A DNA stretch of 27,025 bases from JANNFX01 sp040080075 (GCA_040080075.1 JBEBJD010000150.1:1-27025), one strand, 5' to 3'. Shown: positions 7,578 to 15,997, counted from the first letter of the stretch. Notes: generated by a model not told the origin, from the letters alone. Numbers and translations are program-made.

Positions 7578-9539
7578 TCATCTGATGCCCAAGGGCACAG
7601 TCAGCCGCTCGCCTGGCTTCAAATCGACTGGCTTTTCAACATGTGAGTCGCCCTGTTCGATGCGCACGAGATAGTGACCGGGTGCTACCAGAAGCGTTTT
7701 TAAAGTTCGCGATGCGGCCGAGCGTTGCACGACGTTGCCCTGCCTGTCACGCAGATCCCAGCCGGTGGTGCTGGCCGGATCAGGCGCGATGGTCAGTTCG
7801 CTCACGGCCGCGGATATATTGATGGCCGCCTTTGGGCCGGCAACGATGTCTGCGTCGGCAACACCTGACACATTCAAGCGACCGGCAGCCGCAACGAAAC
7901 GATAGCTGCCCTGGGGCAGGAATATTTCTGCGGTGTGGTTACTGGTCTGGGCATTGATGCGCGCGATTTCGCGCTCTTCTTTGCCCCGGGTTATGACCCG
8001 GTAGGCAATGGGTAATCCGGCGGCGCTAAGATTGGGGTCGAGGTTGACGGTCAAAGATGTCCAGGCGCCATTGAGCGGGATCGAACGTTTGACGATATCG
8101 CCGGTGCCGATGGCGATCCGTTCGCGGACCTCAGCAGCACCGAGTTTGGCGGTGACATAGTAGGTGCCGGCGGGAAGAACAAAGCCAGGCTGTGGTGCGA
8201 TCGTGCGGGTTATTTCGCGCCGGCCCTGTGGCGCATCGGGATCATCGACCGATAGAATGAATGCGGTACCGTCGAGGAGTTCACCACCTTCGCGGTTCTG
8301 AGATGACAGCTCAAGATGGCCCGTGCCGAGCGCAAAATCGACCGGTGTTACATCGCCGGCCGCGAGCGTGATATCTTGCTGTTTGCTGGCCAGCCCATCG
8401 CGCACCGCAATGCGATAGGCACCAGCCGGCACGACCAGATCGGTGGTTTGTTCCTGGCCGATATATACAGGTTTAGTTCGTGCCGATTTATCGCCAATTG
8501 CACTCACGGTCAGGATCGGACTGGACAGGGCATCGGAAGCTTTGCCCGCGACGCTTGAAATTTTGATATTGGCTGCTTCGAGAGAGACTCGGGCTTGCGT
8601 CTGCCCGTGTCCGGCCACTTCGAAGTTTTGGCGGCCACTCGCAAGGCCGTGCTGGGCTTGAGCAATATAGCTTCCAGGCGGAAGTTCCGTTGTCAAAATA
8701 GGAACAAGGGCTTCCTTGACCGGCGGGCCGTCCGCGGCCGCTGCGGTCAGTATCGTCCACTGCACCGGCACCGCGAGAGCCGCTCCATCGGCAGACAAGC
8801 CCGCAGAGAGGCGCACCGATGGTGGCCCAGTGGGCTCGGCTGCTGGGGGAGGAGACGTGGCGAGTGGTTCGGCGGCCGCTTGGGCATTCGAACCGGTCAC
8901 TCCCGCCAAGCGCATGGCCTCGGCCAATGAGCTTTCGACCGAGGCTGCATCGCGGGCTTCAAAAACCCGGCCACCAGTTGCGGTCGCTAGACAGCTCATT
9001 TTCATGGACGTGGATTTATCGAGTGAAATGGTGATGACGTGGACCGTGACCTTTGGCGTGATCTTGGCAAGATCACTTGCCGCCGCGCATACATCCTGGC
9101 GGCAATTGTCCATGTCATCGTGAATGACGATGAGTGTGGCCGGCGCGCCGGGAGGCAGGACTTTTGCCGCTTCGCGAACGCCATGCACCAGCGGACCTTT
9201 GCCCGTCGGGCCAATCCTGCCAAACACTGAAGTAAACTGATCGAGATTGGCGCTTGCTGGCGCAACGGCAACATCGGCATCCGTGCAATCCCCTTTGCGG
9301 CGATTGCCAAACGTCACGAGGCCGGTGCGCGATTGCGGAGAGGCTGAGGGCAGCAACTGCAGCAGCGCGCGGCTGGCCAAATCGAATTTGACATCCTTTT
9401 GCCCCTCAAGCGGGCCGCCCATAGATCCAGATCCATCAAGCACGACGATTGCTGTTCCTGCCTCTTGGCTTTGGGCGGCGGTAAAGGAGCTGATGAGTGC
9501 GGAGGCTGTCCACACAAGCAAGAAGAGGATGGCGCGCAT
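7578..9539 (-). CDS. Secreted VWA-domain protein with five beta-type repeats
   Basis: A 653-residue exported protein. The signal peptide is about residues 1-22 (LVWTASALISSFTAAQ). A von Willebrand A domain covers about 28-212, with an intact metal-binding site: D35-x-S37-x-S39 in VVLDGSGSM, a likely loop-2 Thr at T112 (PTGKGPLVHGV), and D141/D142 in VIHDDMDNC; C146 and C151 may form a disulfide. After a Pro/Ala linker (215-240) come five units ending LPPGSY 286, VPAGAY 370, LPAGTY 455, LPQGSY 541 and VAPGHY 618, a period of about 85 residues. VWA proteins bind protein partners in a Mg-dependent way, so a surface or periplasmic adhesion/assembly role is inferred. The gene diverges from the nitroreductase and leads a likely two-gene operon. 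Confidence 0.88.
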   Translation of the reverse strand: MRAILFLLVWTASALISSFTAAQSQEAGTAIVVLDGSGSMGGPLEGQKDVKFDLASRALLQLLPSASPQSRTGLVTFGNRRKGDCTDADVAVAPASANLDQFTSVFGRIGPTGKGPLVHGVREAAKVLPPGAPATLIVIHDDMDNCRQDVCAAASDLAKITPKVTVHVITISLDKSTSMKMSCLATATGGRVFEARDAASVESSLAEAMRLAGVTGSNAQAAAEPLATSPPPAAEPTGPPSVRLSAGLSADGAALAVPVQWTILTAAAADGPPVKEALVPILTTELPPGSYIAQAQHGLASGRQNFEVAGHGQTQARVSLEAANIKISSVAGKASDALSSPILTVSAIGDKSARTKPVYIGQEQTTDLVVPAGAYRIAVRDGLASKQQDITLAAGDVTPVDFALGTGHLELSSQNREGGELLDGTAFILSVDDPDAPQGRREITRTIAPQPGFVLPAGTYYVTAKLGAAEVRERIAIGTGDIVKRSIPLNGAWTSLTVNLDPNLSAAGLPIAYRVITRGKEEREIARINAQTSNHTAEIFLPQGSYRFVAAAGRLNVSGVADADIVAGPKAAINISAAVSELTIAPDPASTTGWDLRDRQGNVVQRSAASRTLKTLLVAPGHYLVRIEQGDSHVEKPVDLKPGERLTVPLGIR

Positions 9540-9663
9540 TTTGGCGGATTCTTTCCCGGGGCTTGCAATCGTCTGGTCAATCTGGCGAAGGTGCGGTCGT
9601 TATAACAGACCTCGTGGCCGTATTGCGAGACCGGCCCATCACGGCAAGCAGGATGCGCAACTT

Positions 9664-10233
9664 ATGACCAACCCGGTGATTGACCTTCTCTCCAGCCGGC
9701 GCTCCGTCAAGCCCGATCTTCTACAGGAGCCCGGTCCGAGCCAGGCTGAACTCGAAACCATTCTCACCATTGCGGCCCGGGTTCCCGACCATAAGAAGCT
9801 GGCTCCATGGCGCTTTATTGTTTTCGAGGGGGAGGCTCGAGCCCGGGCTGGCGATATTTTTGCGCAAGCATGCTTGGCCGAAGATGCCGAGCCACCGTCG
9901 TCCAAACGGCTGGAACTCGAACGAGGACGCCTGTTACGCGCGCCTATGGTCATCGCGGTGGTCTCAAAGGTTGTTGAGCGGCCGGGCGCGCCAGAATGGG
10001 AACAGGTCCTGTCGGCTGGCGCATCGGCCTTCAATCTTTGTGTAAGTGCCAACGCGCTGGGATTTGGTACCTGCTGGATTACGGAATGGGTTGCCTACAG
10101 CTCGCATGTACAGGCGGCTTTGGGAATCGGACCAGGTGAGCGCATTGCGGGGTTTGTCTACATCGGCACGGCCAAACAGCCCCCCGATGAGCGCGAGCGG
10201 CCCAGCCTGGCCCAGATTGTGACCCGTTTCTAG
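9664..10233 (+). CDS. Nitroreductase-family flavoprotein (YdjA-like)
   Basis: A 189-residue cytosolic FMN-dependent oxidoreductase of the compact YdjA type. Visible family features: the FMN-phosphate-binding SSRRSVKPD at residues 9-17, ARVPDHKKLAPWRFIVF (35-51), the central ASAFNLCVSANALGFGTCWITEW helix/loop, and the IGTAKQPPDERERP ending. The reaction is NAD(P)H-dependent reduction of an unknown substrate. ATG 9664 starts at the conserved N-terminus; the frame is open further upstream but that stretch is antisense to the VWA gene. The 124-base divergent region to the VWA gene must hold both promoters. The substrate cannot be inferred. Confidence 0.88.
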   Translation: MTNPVIDLLSSRRSVKPDLLQEPGPSQAELETILTIAARVPDHKKLAPWRFIVFEGEARARAGDIFAQACLAEDAEPPSSKRLELERGRLLRAPMVIAVVSKVVERPGAPEWEQVLSAGASAFNLCVSANALGFGTCWITEWVAYSSHVQAALGIGPGERIAGFVYIGTAKQPPDERERPSLAQIVTRF

Positions 10234-10384
10234 CCGGACCTCCTCAAAGGTTTGGCGGCTCGTCCCAAAATAACACCCTGATTAACCCAGCGTTTACGCT
10301 TTGGCCGGTAATTTAGAGCCTGGGCGTGTCCGGCAATCGGACTTGCGTCGCGTTCCCCACGTGCTTGGTGTGGAGTGAAGGACT

Positions 10385-11209
10385 GTGAGTTCGTTGTTTG
10401 ATGCCCCGGTCCAACTCGTCATGATGCTGGCGGCCATTGTCGCGGGACACGAGCCCGCTGAACTGGCGCCAACAGGGGGACAGATTCCTGTTGTGGCCGA
10501 GCAAGGTCCCTTCGCATTCAGCGAGGCAGTTTGGCTCGGGGCCTTGAGGCTGGGCTATGGCGGGGCCGATGCCGCGCCCTATCGCGGGCGCATTTTCGCA
10601 ACTACGGGGGGCCGAATTTATGTTCCCGTCATTGCAGAGAAGCGGGAAATTCTGGCGGCCCGCAGAAGCGGGCCGGTCGCGCGTGCGGTTGCCGTTGACT
10701 TGGCGCGTTTTCATGCCGGGGAGCTTCGCCAGCGCCTGGGCCGCGCGCCCAATGTCAAGGATCTCTATGCTGCCCACATGATGGGGCTTGATATTGCTGC
10801 CCGCCTGGCTGGTCTTAGCACTGCAACGCCCAAAGCTCTTGTAGCCAGCGCAGTGCCTGAAATTGCGGCTACATTTCCCCAATTGGTGACGCGACGCGGC
10901 GCCCGCGTGACGGTTGCAGATTTTTATGGGCGGTTGCCCGGTTCCGCGGACCCCATCCTATTGGTGACAGAGAATGTGCCCTTGGCGCCAGCCTCAGCGC
11001 CGGTACCGGAAGCCCCCATTTCTACAATCCCGAAATCTCAATTCCAAGTGTCCCGCACATTGCCGGTTGGCTTGGACGATTATCGCGCGGCGCCTTTGCG
11101 CGGTCTGATCGAGGAGGCGAACGTTGCTGCAATTCATGCTGCACAGCCTGCCCGCGGAGAACATCTGGCCAAGCTGGGGTGGACAACGGTGGTCTATCGC
11201 GCGCAGTGA
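10385..11209 (+). CDS. Lytic-transglycosylase-related protein lacking the catalytic N-terminal part
   Basis: A 274-residue protein. Residues 42-175 follow the second half of a group of alphaproteobacterial SLT-type transglycosylases: FAFSEAVWLGALRLGYG corresponds to the conserved 'QF.E.TWL' helix, AEKREILAARRSGPVARAV to the following helix, and LGRAPNVKDLYAAHMMGL to the 'GR.P...ELY.AHFLG' segment. What is missing is the upstream piece carrying the catalytic Glu (the E-S-x-F motif). The first residues (PVQLVMMLAAIVAG) form a weak hydrophobic stretch that could be an export signal. GTG 10385 follows GGAG (10372-10375), and an in-frame TGA at 10376-10378 rules out an upstream extension. The C-terminus (190-274) is Pro/Ala-rich and unrecognised. 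Role inferred: non-catalytic envelope protein. Confidence 0.6.
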   Translation: MSSLFDAPVQLVMMLAAIVAGHEPAELAPTGGQIPVVAEQGPFAFSEAVWLGALRLGYGGADAAPYRGRIFATTGGRIYVPVIAEKREILAARRSGPVARAVAVDLARFHAGELRQRLGRAPNVKDLYAAHMMGLDIAARLAGLSTATPKALVASAVPEIAATFPQLVTRRGARVTVADFYGRLPGSADPILLVTENVPLAPASAPVPEAPISTIPKSQFQVSRTLPVGLDDYRAAPLRGLIEEANVAAIHAAQPARGEHLAKLGWTTVVYRAQ

Positions 11210-11221
11210 ACACCGCGGGTT

Positions 11222-12004
11222 TCAATAGCGGAACTGTTCCGACAAAATGCGCTCATCCAGGCTGTGGCCGGGATCGAACATCATAAATAGATCGACGTTT
11301 CGGGCTTGCTCGACTTCAACGCGAACGACGTGGCGCATTTCGATGTGATCAGCGACCGCGCTAACGGGACGCTTGTCCGATTCCAGAACGTGAATTGAAA
11401 TACGCGCCTTGTTAGGCAAAAGCGCGCCGCGCCAGCGCCGCGGCCGGAACGGGCTTATGGCAGTGAGAGCCAGGAGCGCGGCATTGATCGGCAGTATCGG
11501 GCCGTAAGCGGAGAGATTGTAGGCCGTCGATCCAGCTGGAGTAGCAACGAGAATGCCGTCGCAAATCAATTCCTCTAGGCGCACCTTGCCGTCGATGGAG
11601 ATTGCAAGCTTGGCAGCTTGATGGCGTTCGCGAAACAAGGAGACCTCATTGATAGCCAGCGCTTTGCGAGCTTTGCCAGCGCTGTCGTAGGCGACCATCG
11701 ACAGGGGATGAACGCGGCTAACTTCAGCTTCAGCTAACCGCTCGCGAAGACCGTCGATCTTGAATTCGTTCATCAGAAAACCGACGGAGCCCCGGTTCAT
11801 ACCATAAATCGGGATGCGATCATTGATGAAGCGGTGCAATGTCTGCAGCATGAAACCATCGCCGCCAAGCGCAACGATGGCCTCGGCCTCGGCCGCTTGG
11901 ACAGTGCTATATTTGGTCTCGAGAAGTTCCAACGCTTCGCGCGCCTCGGGTGCCTCACTTGCAACGAAGGCAATCTTCTCGAATTTCGTTTTGATTTTGG
12001 TCAT
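11222..12004 (-). CDS. nadK: NAD kinase
   Basis: A 260-residue cytosolic enzyme that phosphorylates NAD to NADP with ATP. The diagnostic GGDG motif is at residues 47-50 (IVALGGDGFMLQTLH), followed by YGMNRGSVGFLMNEF, the substrate-loop LICDGILVATPAGSTAYNLSAYGPILP, and LTAISPFRPRRWRGALLPN. Length and order match the short alphaproteobacterial NadK type. ATG 12004 is used; the ribosome site is poor. It converges on the transglycosylase-related gene with only 12 bases between the stops, and diverges from cutA. Confidence 0.95.
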   Translation of the reverse strand: MTKIKTKFEKIAFVASEAPEAREALELLETKYSTVQAAEAEAIVALGGDGFMLQTLHRFINDRIPIYGMNRGSVGFLMNEFKIDGLRERLAEAEVSRVHPLSMVAYDSAGKARKALAINEVSLFRERHQAAKLAISIDGKVRLEELICDGILVATPAGSTAYNLSAYGPILPINAALLALTAISPFRPRRWRGALLPNKARISIHVLESDKRPVSAVADHIEMRHVVRVEVEQARNVDLFMMFDPGHSLDERILSEQFRY

Positions 12005-12137
12005 GATGGTGCGGTCAGGGGACGGGACAAGACGTAAGGCACGGCGGGCTTTAAGTGTTGTGGTGCCCGCGCGGCTGACAACGTCTTAGTGCCTGGCGTT
12101 TTAGAGAGGTAGAGTTTCGCAGGAGAGGGTCGCCCAG

Positions 12138-12473
12138 TTGCACGAAAACGACAAGCCCGTTCTCATCTACAGCACGTTTCCTGACGCGGACTGCGCTCAA
12201 AAGGTTGGGGCAGACCTCGTTTCACGCGGGCTCAGTGCATGCGTTAACATTTTGCCTGGCATGACGTCGATTTACCGGTGGCGAGGGGAGGTGACGACGG
12301 CGCTTGAGGTGGTCATGCTGATTAAGACCCGATCAGGGCTCGTTGACGGCGCTGTTTCTGCCGTTCGAGAGCAACACCCATACGAGACCGCGGCAATCCT
12401 GGTTGTCCCCGTCGCCGGAGGTTCCGAACCTTACCTGGCGTGGATCATGGCAAATACGCAGATCCGAAGCTGA
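12138..12473 (+). CDS. cutA: CutA-type divalent-ion tolerance protein
   Basis: A 111-residue protein of the trimeric CutA family, linked to divalent-metal tolerance; its molecular task is still unsettled. Visible family marks: LIYSTFPDADCAQKVGADLV, the ACVNILPGMTSIYRWRGEV core, the EVVMLIKT strand, and the EQHPYETAAILVVPV...YLAWI ending. The start must be the TTG at 12138: no ATG or GTG lies before the first conserved strand, and AGGAGAG (about 12120-12126) is at usable distance. A TTG start implies modest translation. It diverges from nadK and is followed by a REP-like sequence. Confidence 0.9.
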   Translation: MHENDKPVLIYSTFPDADCAQKVGADLVSRGLSACVNILPGMTSIYRWRGEVTTALEVVMLIKTRSGLVDGAVSAVREQHPYETAAILVVPVAGGSEPYLAWIMANTQIRS

Positions 12474-12482
12474 CCTGCCTTG

Positions 12483-12540
12483 AGCATTTGTCCTGCGAAG
12501 TGGATCCCGGTTCTTCGTAAAAAATTCGACAAAGCGCTCT
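12483..12540. repeat. REP-like sequence after cutA
   Basis: The segment GAGCATTTGTCCTGCGAAGT, continuing with GGATCCCGGTTCTTCG and an A-rich tract, resembles a dispersed intergenic palindrome I recall from Hyphomicrobiales (GCATTT...GCGAAGTGGATACCGGTTCG...AAATGC). It occupies most of the space between the convergent cutA and 12587-13897 genes and might help end transcription. The right arm is degenerate. Confidence 0.45.
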
Positions 12541-12586
12541 GGTGGCAGGCAGCGGTCCTGAAGATTTGCTCTCCAAGCATCCGCGA

Positions 12587-13897
12587 TCACATATGTCCTA
12601 GAGGATGGGTAAACAATGCCTGCACCGAACGGTGCATACGATAGCCAGACCGCCGCTGGGCTCGAGCCGCGGCTCGTTGTGGCCTGGGGGCAGCCCGGAC
12701 GCGAGGCTGGGCAACCACGCGCGGGATCACTACTCGCTGCGGAGCTGTGGGGATAGCCGCGAAGTATGGTGTTGGGCGCCCCGCATTTAGCGCACCGCTC
12801 TCGGGCGGCTGTGTCCCGTATGGGGCCTGGCCCTTGCTGCCGTCTGGTAGTGCGGGTTCGAGAGATGCAGATTCCCCATTTTCTGCCTCGTCGTTGGCAC
12901 GTTCGGAATTACCGGGAGATTCCAGCCGGGCAACTTGTTCTTCAGCCGGTAAGGGACCTCCCATCGACATCCTGCCAGCTAACGGCGGGCGGCGGCCAGC
13001 TTCGGGAATTTCTGCAGTCTTAACTGCAGTGCGTGGCGAAGTAGACGAACGTGCTGCGTCGCCGGCCTGTGCGGGCTCGCTGGCCCAAGGCAGCGTTTCA
13101 GTGGCGGAAGTCGCGACCCGCCGCTGACCGTCAGAACGCTTTTCGTCAAGTTGCTTGGCGCCGCTGCCGGCAACCTGAACCGTTGTCAAAGCATTCCAGC
13201 CGGCGTCTTTCTTATTGCCTGCGCGCGCCAGTATGGCTGAAGGTACACATCGGCCGTCGTCTGTCTGGGCCTGCCCCTTGGGGCAATCTCGACCGCACAT
13301 CTGAGCACTTTGGCCCTGAAGAAGTGTCAATTGTATATAGTCAGGCTGCTCGACCGGGAGTGATGCATTAATGCGCTCCATGAATGCCACCAAGGCCCGT
13401 TTCGAGCCGTTGCCCCAGCTGCCATCGGCCTCACCGGAATAACATCCCAGGCGTTTGAGTTCAGTTTGAAGGTCGCGGATCAACTGCGTGCGTGCGTTGC
13501 CATCACCAGGAACCGCAGAACTCACAGGGACTGTTGTGCCGGGGCGGACGGCGTCGGCTGAAACCGATGTTTGCCAAGCGGTTGAGTGAGCTGCAGGTGG
13601 GGCGACACTGGGTGCCACTTCCGCGACGGTTGTCGCCTGCGGAGCCGTTGTCTCATCCCGGACGGCAGGTTCAGAATTGGCAAGCTTCACCCTAGCAGGT
13701 GCGCTTAGAGTAGGTGTTGAATCCGGTGCCGGTTTAGCCACCGCTGCGGGTTGAGGCGCAATCTCAATACCGGGGTTCGTCAGTATGCGCGTCACATCTG
13801 CGAGTTGATCTTCGCGGTGCGTGGGCGCGTTCTGGTAGGCGGCATGTCCGAAGACCAAGCCGATGGCGGCGAGCAGCAATCCCAAGAGCTTACGCAT
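12587..13897 (-). CDS. Membrane-anchored or secreted peptidoglycan-binding-like protein
   Basis: A 436-residue protein with an N-terminal hydrophobic segment (residues 1-20, MRKLLGLLLAAIGLVFGHAA), either a signal anchor or a signal peptide. A long Pro/Ala/Thr-rich linker (45-135) precedes a PGBD-1-like domain: LIRDLQTELKRLGCYSGEAD, SWGNGSKRALVAFMERIN (about 139-177). Next is a Cys-rich motif CGRDCPKG (201-208) with RCVPSAI (216-222). The rest is low-complexity and ends in an Arg-rich stretch (about 395-425) and RSVQALFTHPLGHM. The combination of degenerate PGBD and CxxxCP...GRCV resembles envelope proteins of this order. ATG 13897 has GGAGTGGAG upstream. A likely role is cell-wall binding; the basic tail could interact with anionic polymers (inference). 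Confidence 0.75.
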   Translation of the reverse strand: MRKLLGLLLAAIGLVFGHAAYQNAPTHREDQLADVTRILTNPGIEIAPQPAAVAKPAPDSTPTLSAPARVKLANSEPAVRDETTAPQATTVAEVAPSVAPPAAHSTAWQTSVSADAVRPGTTVPVSSAVPGDGNARTQLIRDLQTELKRLGCYSGEADGSWGNGSKRALVAFMERINASLPVEQPDYIQLTLLQGQSAQMCGRDCPKGQAQTDDGRCVPSAILARAGNKKDAGWNALTTVQVAGSGAKQLDEKRSDGQRRVATSATETLPWASEPAQAGDAARSSTSPRTAVKTAEIPEAGRRPPLAGRMSMGGPLPAEEQVARLESPGNSERANDEAENGESASLEPALPDGSKGQAPYGTQPPESGALNAGRPTPYFAAIPTAPQRVVIPRVVAQPRVRAAPRPQRAAARAQRRSGYRMHRSVQALFTHPLGHM

Positions 13898-14749
13898 TTC
13901 ACTCCACTCCCTTACCCTGGCTCCCCGGGGCTCGAATGCTTGCAGGTCAGCAAAAACGGCGCTCGTCAGCCGTCTGCAAAATCGATGCCGGTACGCCTTA
14001 TAGCAAGCGAATGGCGCCGTCTTTGATTGCCGTCAAGTCCGCTAAGTCCAGGTAAACCAACGTCAAATTTTGACCGGTAAAGGCATAGGACGCGGCGCTT
14101 GTATGCACTACGCCCCACCGTGCGGAAACAAATATCTCTGTACACCACAAAATAGCCATTTGAGAAGGGGTGGCACACGCAACAAACGGTGATGACGAGC
14201 AATTCGTTGCAAGGTGATCCCGCGCGATCACAGGTCTTGCGCCAACGCTGTGAATTTGTGATGGCAACCTGGGGAAAGAGAGTGAATAACTTGGGGTTCG
14301 ATGTGGATAATGTGTGCTGCATCCTGCAAGGCTTATGGTGCTAAAATGTTGCAGCTCTTGGGTCTTGGAAGCCAGAAGGCTGATTCTCTTAACAATTCAT
14401 ATCGAATCGCATAGCCTCAGCAACTGAGGAGGTGTGTGCCGCGTTAGTCACGCACTCACCTTGCTGGCGTGCTTAAGTTTTATGCAGTGAGATCGAGCGG
14501 CGATCTAAGCTGTGCATAGCTTAAGAGTGCCAAGCAGATTCCGGCTCTTCCTGTATCGCTTTATTTGGCCTTCTACTGGTTGCCGGTGTCCATTGGGGAT
14601 GGGCCGGAGCTCACAGCCGTTTTGAGGGCCGATCGAGTGAATACAAACCGTTCATGCGTGGGCAGGGCTTAGCCTCAAGACTGCAAAAAGGTTTCTAAGA
14701 GCCGCAATTTGTTTTTCGTATGTTCGGCTCTCCGCATATGGAGAGGGAA
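13898..14749. other. Long gap (852 bases) with small inverted repeats and DnaA-box-like sites
   Basis: No convincing gene fills this gap; one weak minus-strand candidate is listed separately. Visible structure: TGTGGATAA (14302-14310), an exact DnaA-box complement, with a second weaker site GTGAATAA (14282-14289). GATCG-AGCGG-CGATC (14491-14505) is followed directly by TAAGCT-GTGCAT-AGCTTA (14506-14523). The right part should hold the promoter of the membrane/winged-helix gene at 14750. Confidence 0.4.
13998..14159 (-). CDS. Possible small protein (53 aa) or gene remnant
   Basis: The frame MAILWCTEIFVSARWGVVHT...AIRLL has an alternating hydrophobic pattern (AASYAFTGQNLTLVYLDLAD) typical of real beta-containing proteins, and it ends GAIRLL. 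I do not recognise it. The frame extends upstream to 14267 without gaining credible sequence, and there is no clear ribosome site, so it may be the tail of a decayed gene. Confidence 0.28.
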   Translation of the reverse strand: MAILWCTEIFVSARWGVVHTSAASYAFTGQNLTLVYLDLADLTAIKDGAIRLL

Positions 14750-15973
14750 ATGAGACACCTACTAGGTGCATTGGGTGTTCTCGCAGCCGGCGTACTACTC
14801 GCCGTTTCAGCTGCGATGAACTGGCGTTTCGGATACCAACTGGGAAGAACTGAGTTCGACGGCATGATCTACGGTTCGGCTTCAGCCGCCGCAGATTGTA
14901 TGAAGGCTCTTGTGCCGTTTTTCTTCTTTGCTGCCATCCGCAACAAGATGTGGTCGCAAGCTGCCGCATCGGCTGTTTTGTGGACAGTCGTGACGGCTTA
15001 TTCTCTGACGTCAGCCCTAGGGCACGCGGCTTTGAACCGGTTCGATACGGCCGGCCAGCGCGCGGTTGAAGCGCAGAGCTACAGTGATCTGCGCAGCGAT
15101 TTGAAGCGCGCTCAAGATCAACTGTCGTGGATTCCGCAGCATCGTCCAAGCGCTGCAGTCCAAGCCGACATCGACAATGCCAAAAACCAGCGTGCATGGG
15201 TGTGGACCAAGGGCTGCACAGACGTGACCGGAAAACAGGGTCGCGATTTCTGTCAACAGCATAGTGCTTGGCTCGCCGAGATGGCTTCGGCAGATGAAGC
15301 CAAAGTGCTTGAAACGCGAGTTGCTGCTGTATCGGCAAAGCTAGGTCATGCCAACGGTTCGACCGTTATGGCCGAAGCCGATCCGCAGGCCTCGGTGCTT
15401 GCCAAATTGACGGGCTTTGAAGTCGAGAAGATCCAGATGGCAATGACGGTTTTCATTGCACTGCTTCTCGAAGTCGGCTCGGGCTTTGGTATGTACGTCG
15501 CCTTCAGCCAGTGGCGTCTCTATGACCGCGAAGCTCCGAGCGCGCCCAAGATGGCCACGCTTGCTTCGACCAACACCGCTGTGGCAGCGGTGGCAGTTCA
15601 GCCGGTTGCAACACCGGCCCCTGTGCAGATTGCCAAGCCACGTTCGGGAGCCAACGACAACAAGACGGCCCCCGCACCGCAACGCCTCGTCGCTCCCGAA
15701 ACTGATGTGGAGCGCTTCTACAAGGAGAAAGTCGATACCCAAGACGGGTCCAGCCTCACTGCAACGGCATTGTATGAAGAGTACTGCGCATGGTGTGAAG
15801 AACAGAGTAAAGAGCCGCTCGCACTGCCGACGTTCGGCCGCGAGTTCGGTGATCTAGGTGTGCAGAAAGCTAAGGTTGCAGGACGAGTTCGCTACATCGG
15901 GATCTCACTGAGATCCGGTCTGGACGCTGAGGAGGATAAGAAGCCGACTGTCTTCAGGGTCGAAGCTGCCTAG
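14750..15973 (+). CDS. Four-TM protein with coiled periplasmic loop and C-terminal winged-helix-like domain
   Basis: A 407-residue protein. Hydrophobic helices lie at about 5-22, 40-63, 71-90 and 230-252. Between the third and fourth is a long charged helical loop (95-225) with C156 and C168. After TM4 comes an Ala/Pro linker (262-318), then a compact domain (about 319-388): DVERFYKEKV, LTATALYEEYCAWCEEQSKE, LPTFGREFGDLGVQKAKVAG, RVRYIGISL. This last part follows the pattern of the winged helix at the end of P4/D5-type phage and plasmid primases (LYxxYxxWC...F.R.L...G). A membrane-bound DNA-binding protein is the natural inference. ATG 14750 follows GGAGAGGG; ATGs at 14720 and 14738 are alternatives. 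A terminator follows, then a group II intron. The domain call rests on recalled pattern only. Confidence 0.75.
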   Translation: MRHLLGALGVLAAGVLLAVSAAMNWRFGYQLGRTEFDGMIYGSASAAADCMKALVPFFFFAAIRNKMWSQAAASAVLWTVVTAYSLTSALGHAALNRFDTAGQRAVEAQSYSDLRSDLKRAQDQLSWIPQHRPSAAVQADIDNAKNQRAWVWTKGCTDVTGKQGRDFCQQHSAWLAEMASADEAKVLETRVAAVSAKLGHANGSTVMAEADPQASVLAKLTGFEVEKIQMAMTVFIALLLEVGSGFGMYVAFSQWRLYDREAPSAPKMATLASTNTAVAAVAVQPVATPAPVQIAKPRSGANDNKTAPAPQRLVAPETDVERFYKEKVDTQDGSSLTATALYEEYCAWCEEQSKEPLALPTFGREFGDLGVQKAKVAGRVRYIGISLRSGLDAEEDKKPTVFRVEAA

Positions 15974-15997
15974 GAATAGGCACTACATTAAACCGGG

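Noticed and set aside
9247..9663. N-terminal extension of the nitroreductase (open frame from 9247)
   Set aside because: The extension is antisense to the VWA gene and resembles no family; the nitroreductase family starts at ATG 9664.
10313..10882. 189-residue minus-strand frame opposite the transglycosylase-related gene
   Set aside because: No domain or signal features; the plus-strand frame carries the recognisable helices.
14282..14310. Replication origin from the DnaA-box-like pair
   Set aside because: Only one exact box, no A+T-rich unwinding region and none of the usual alphaproteobacterial origin neighbours (hemE, parAB, dnaA).
14652..15338. 228-residue minus-strand frame opposite the four-TM gene
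   Set aside because: Arg/Ser/Pro-rich shadow without start signal; the plus-strand frame has clear helices and a ribosome site.
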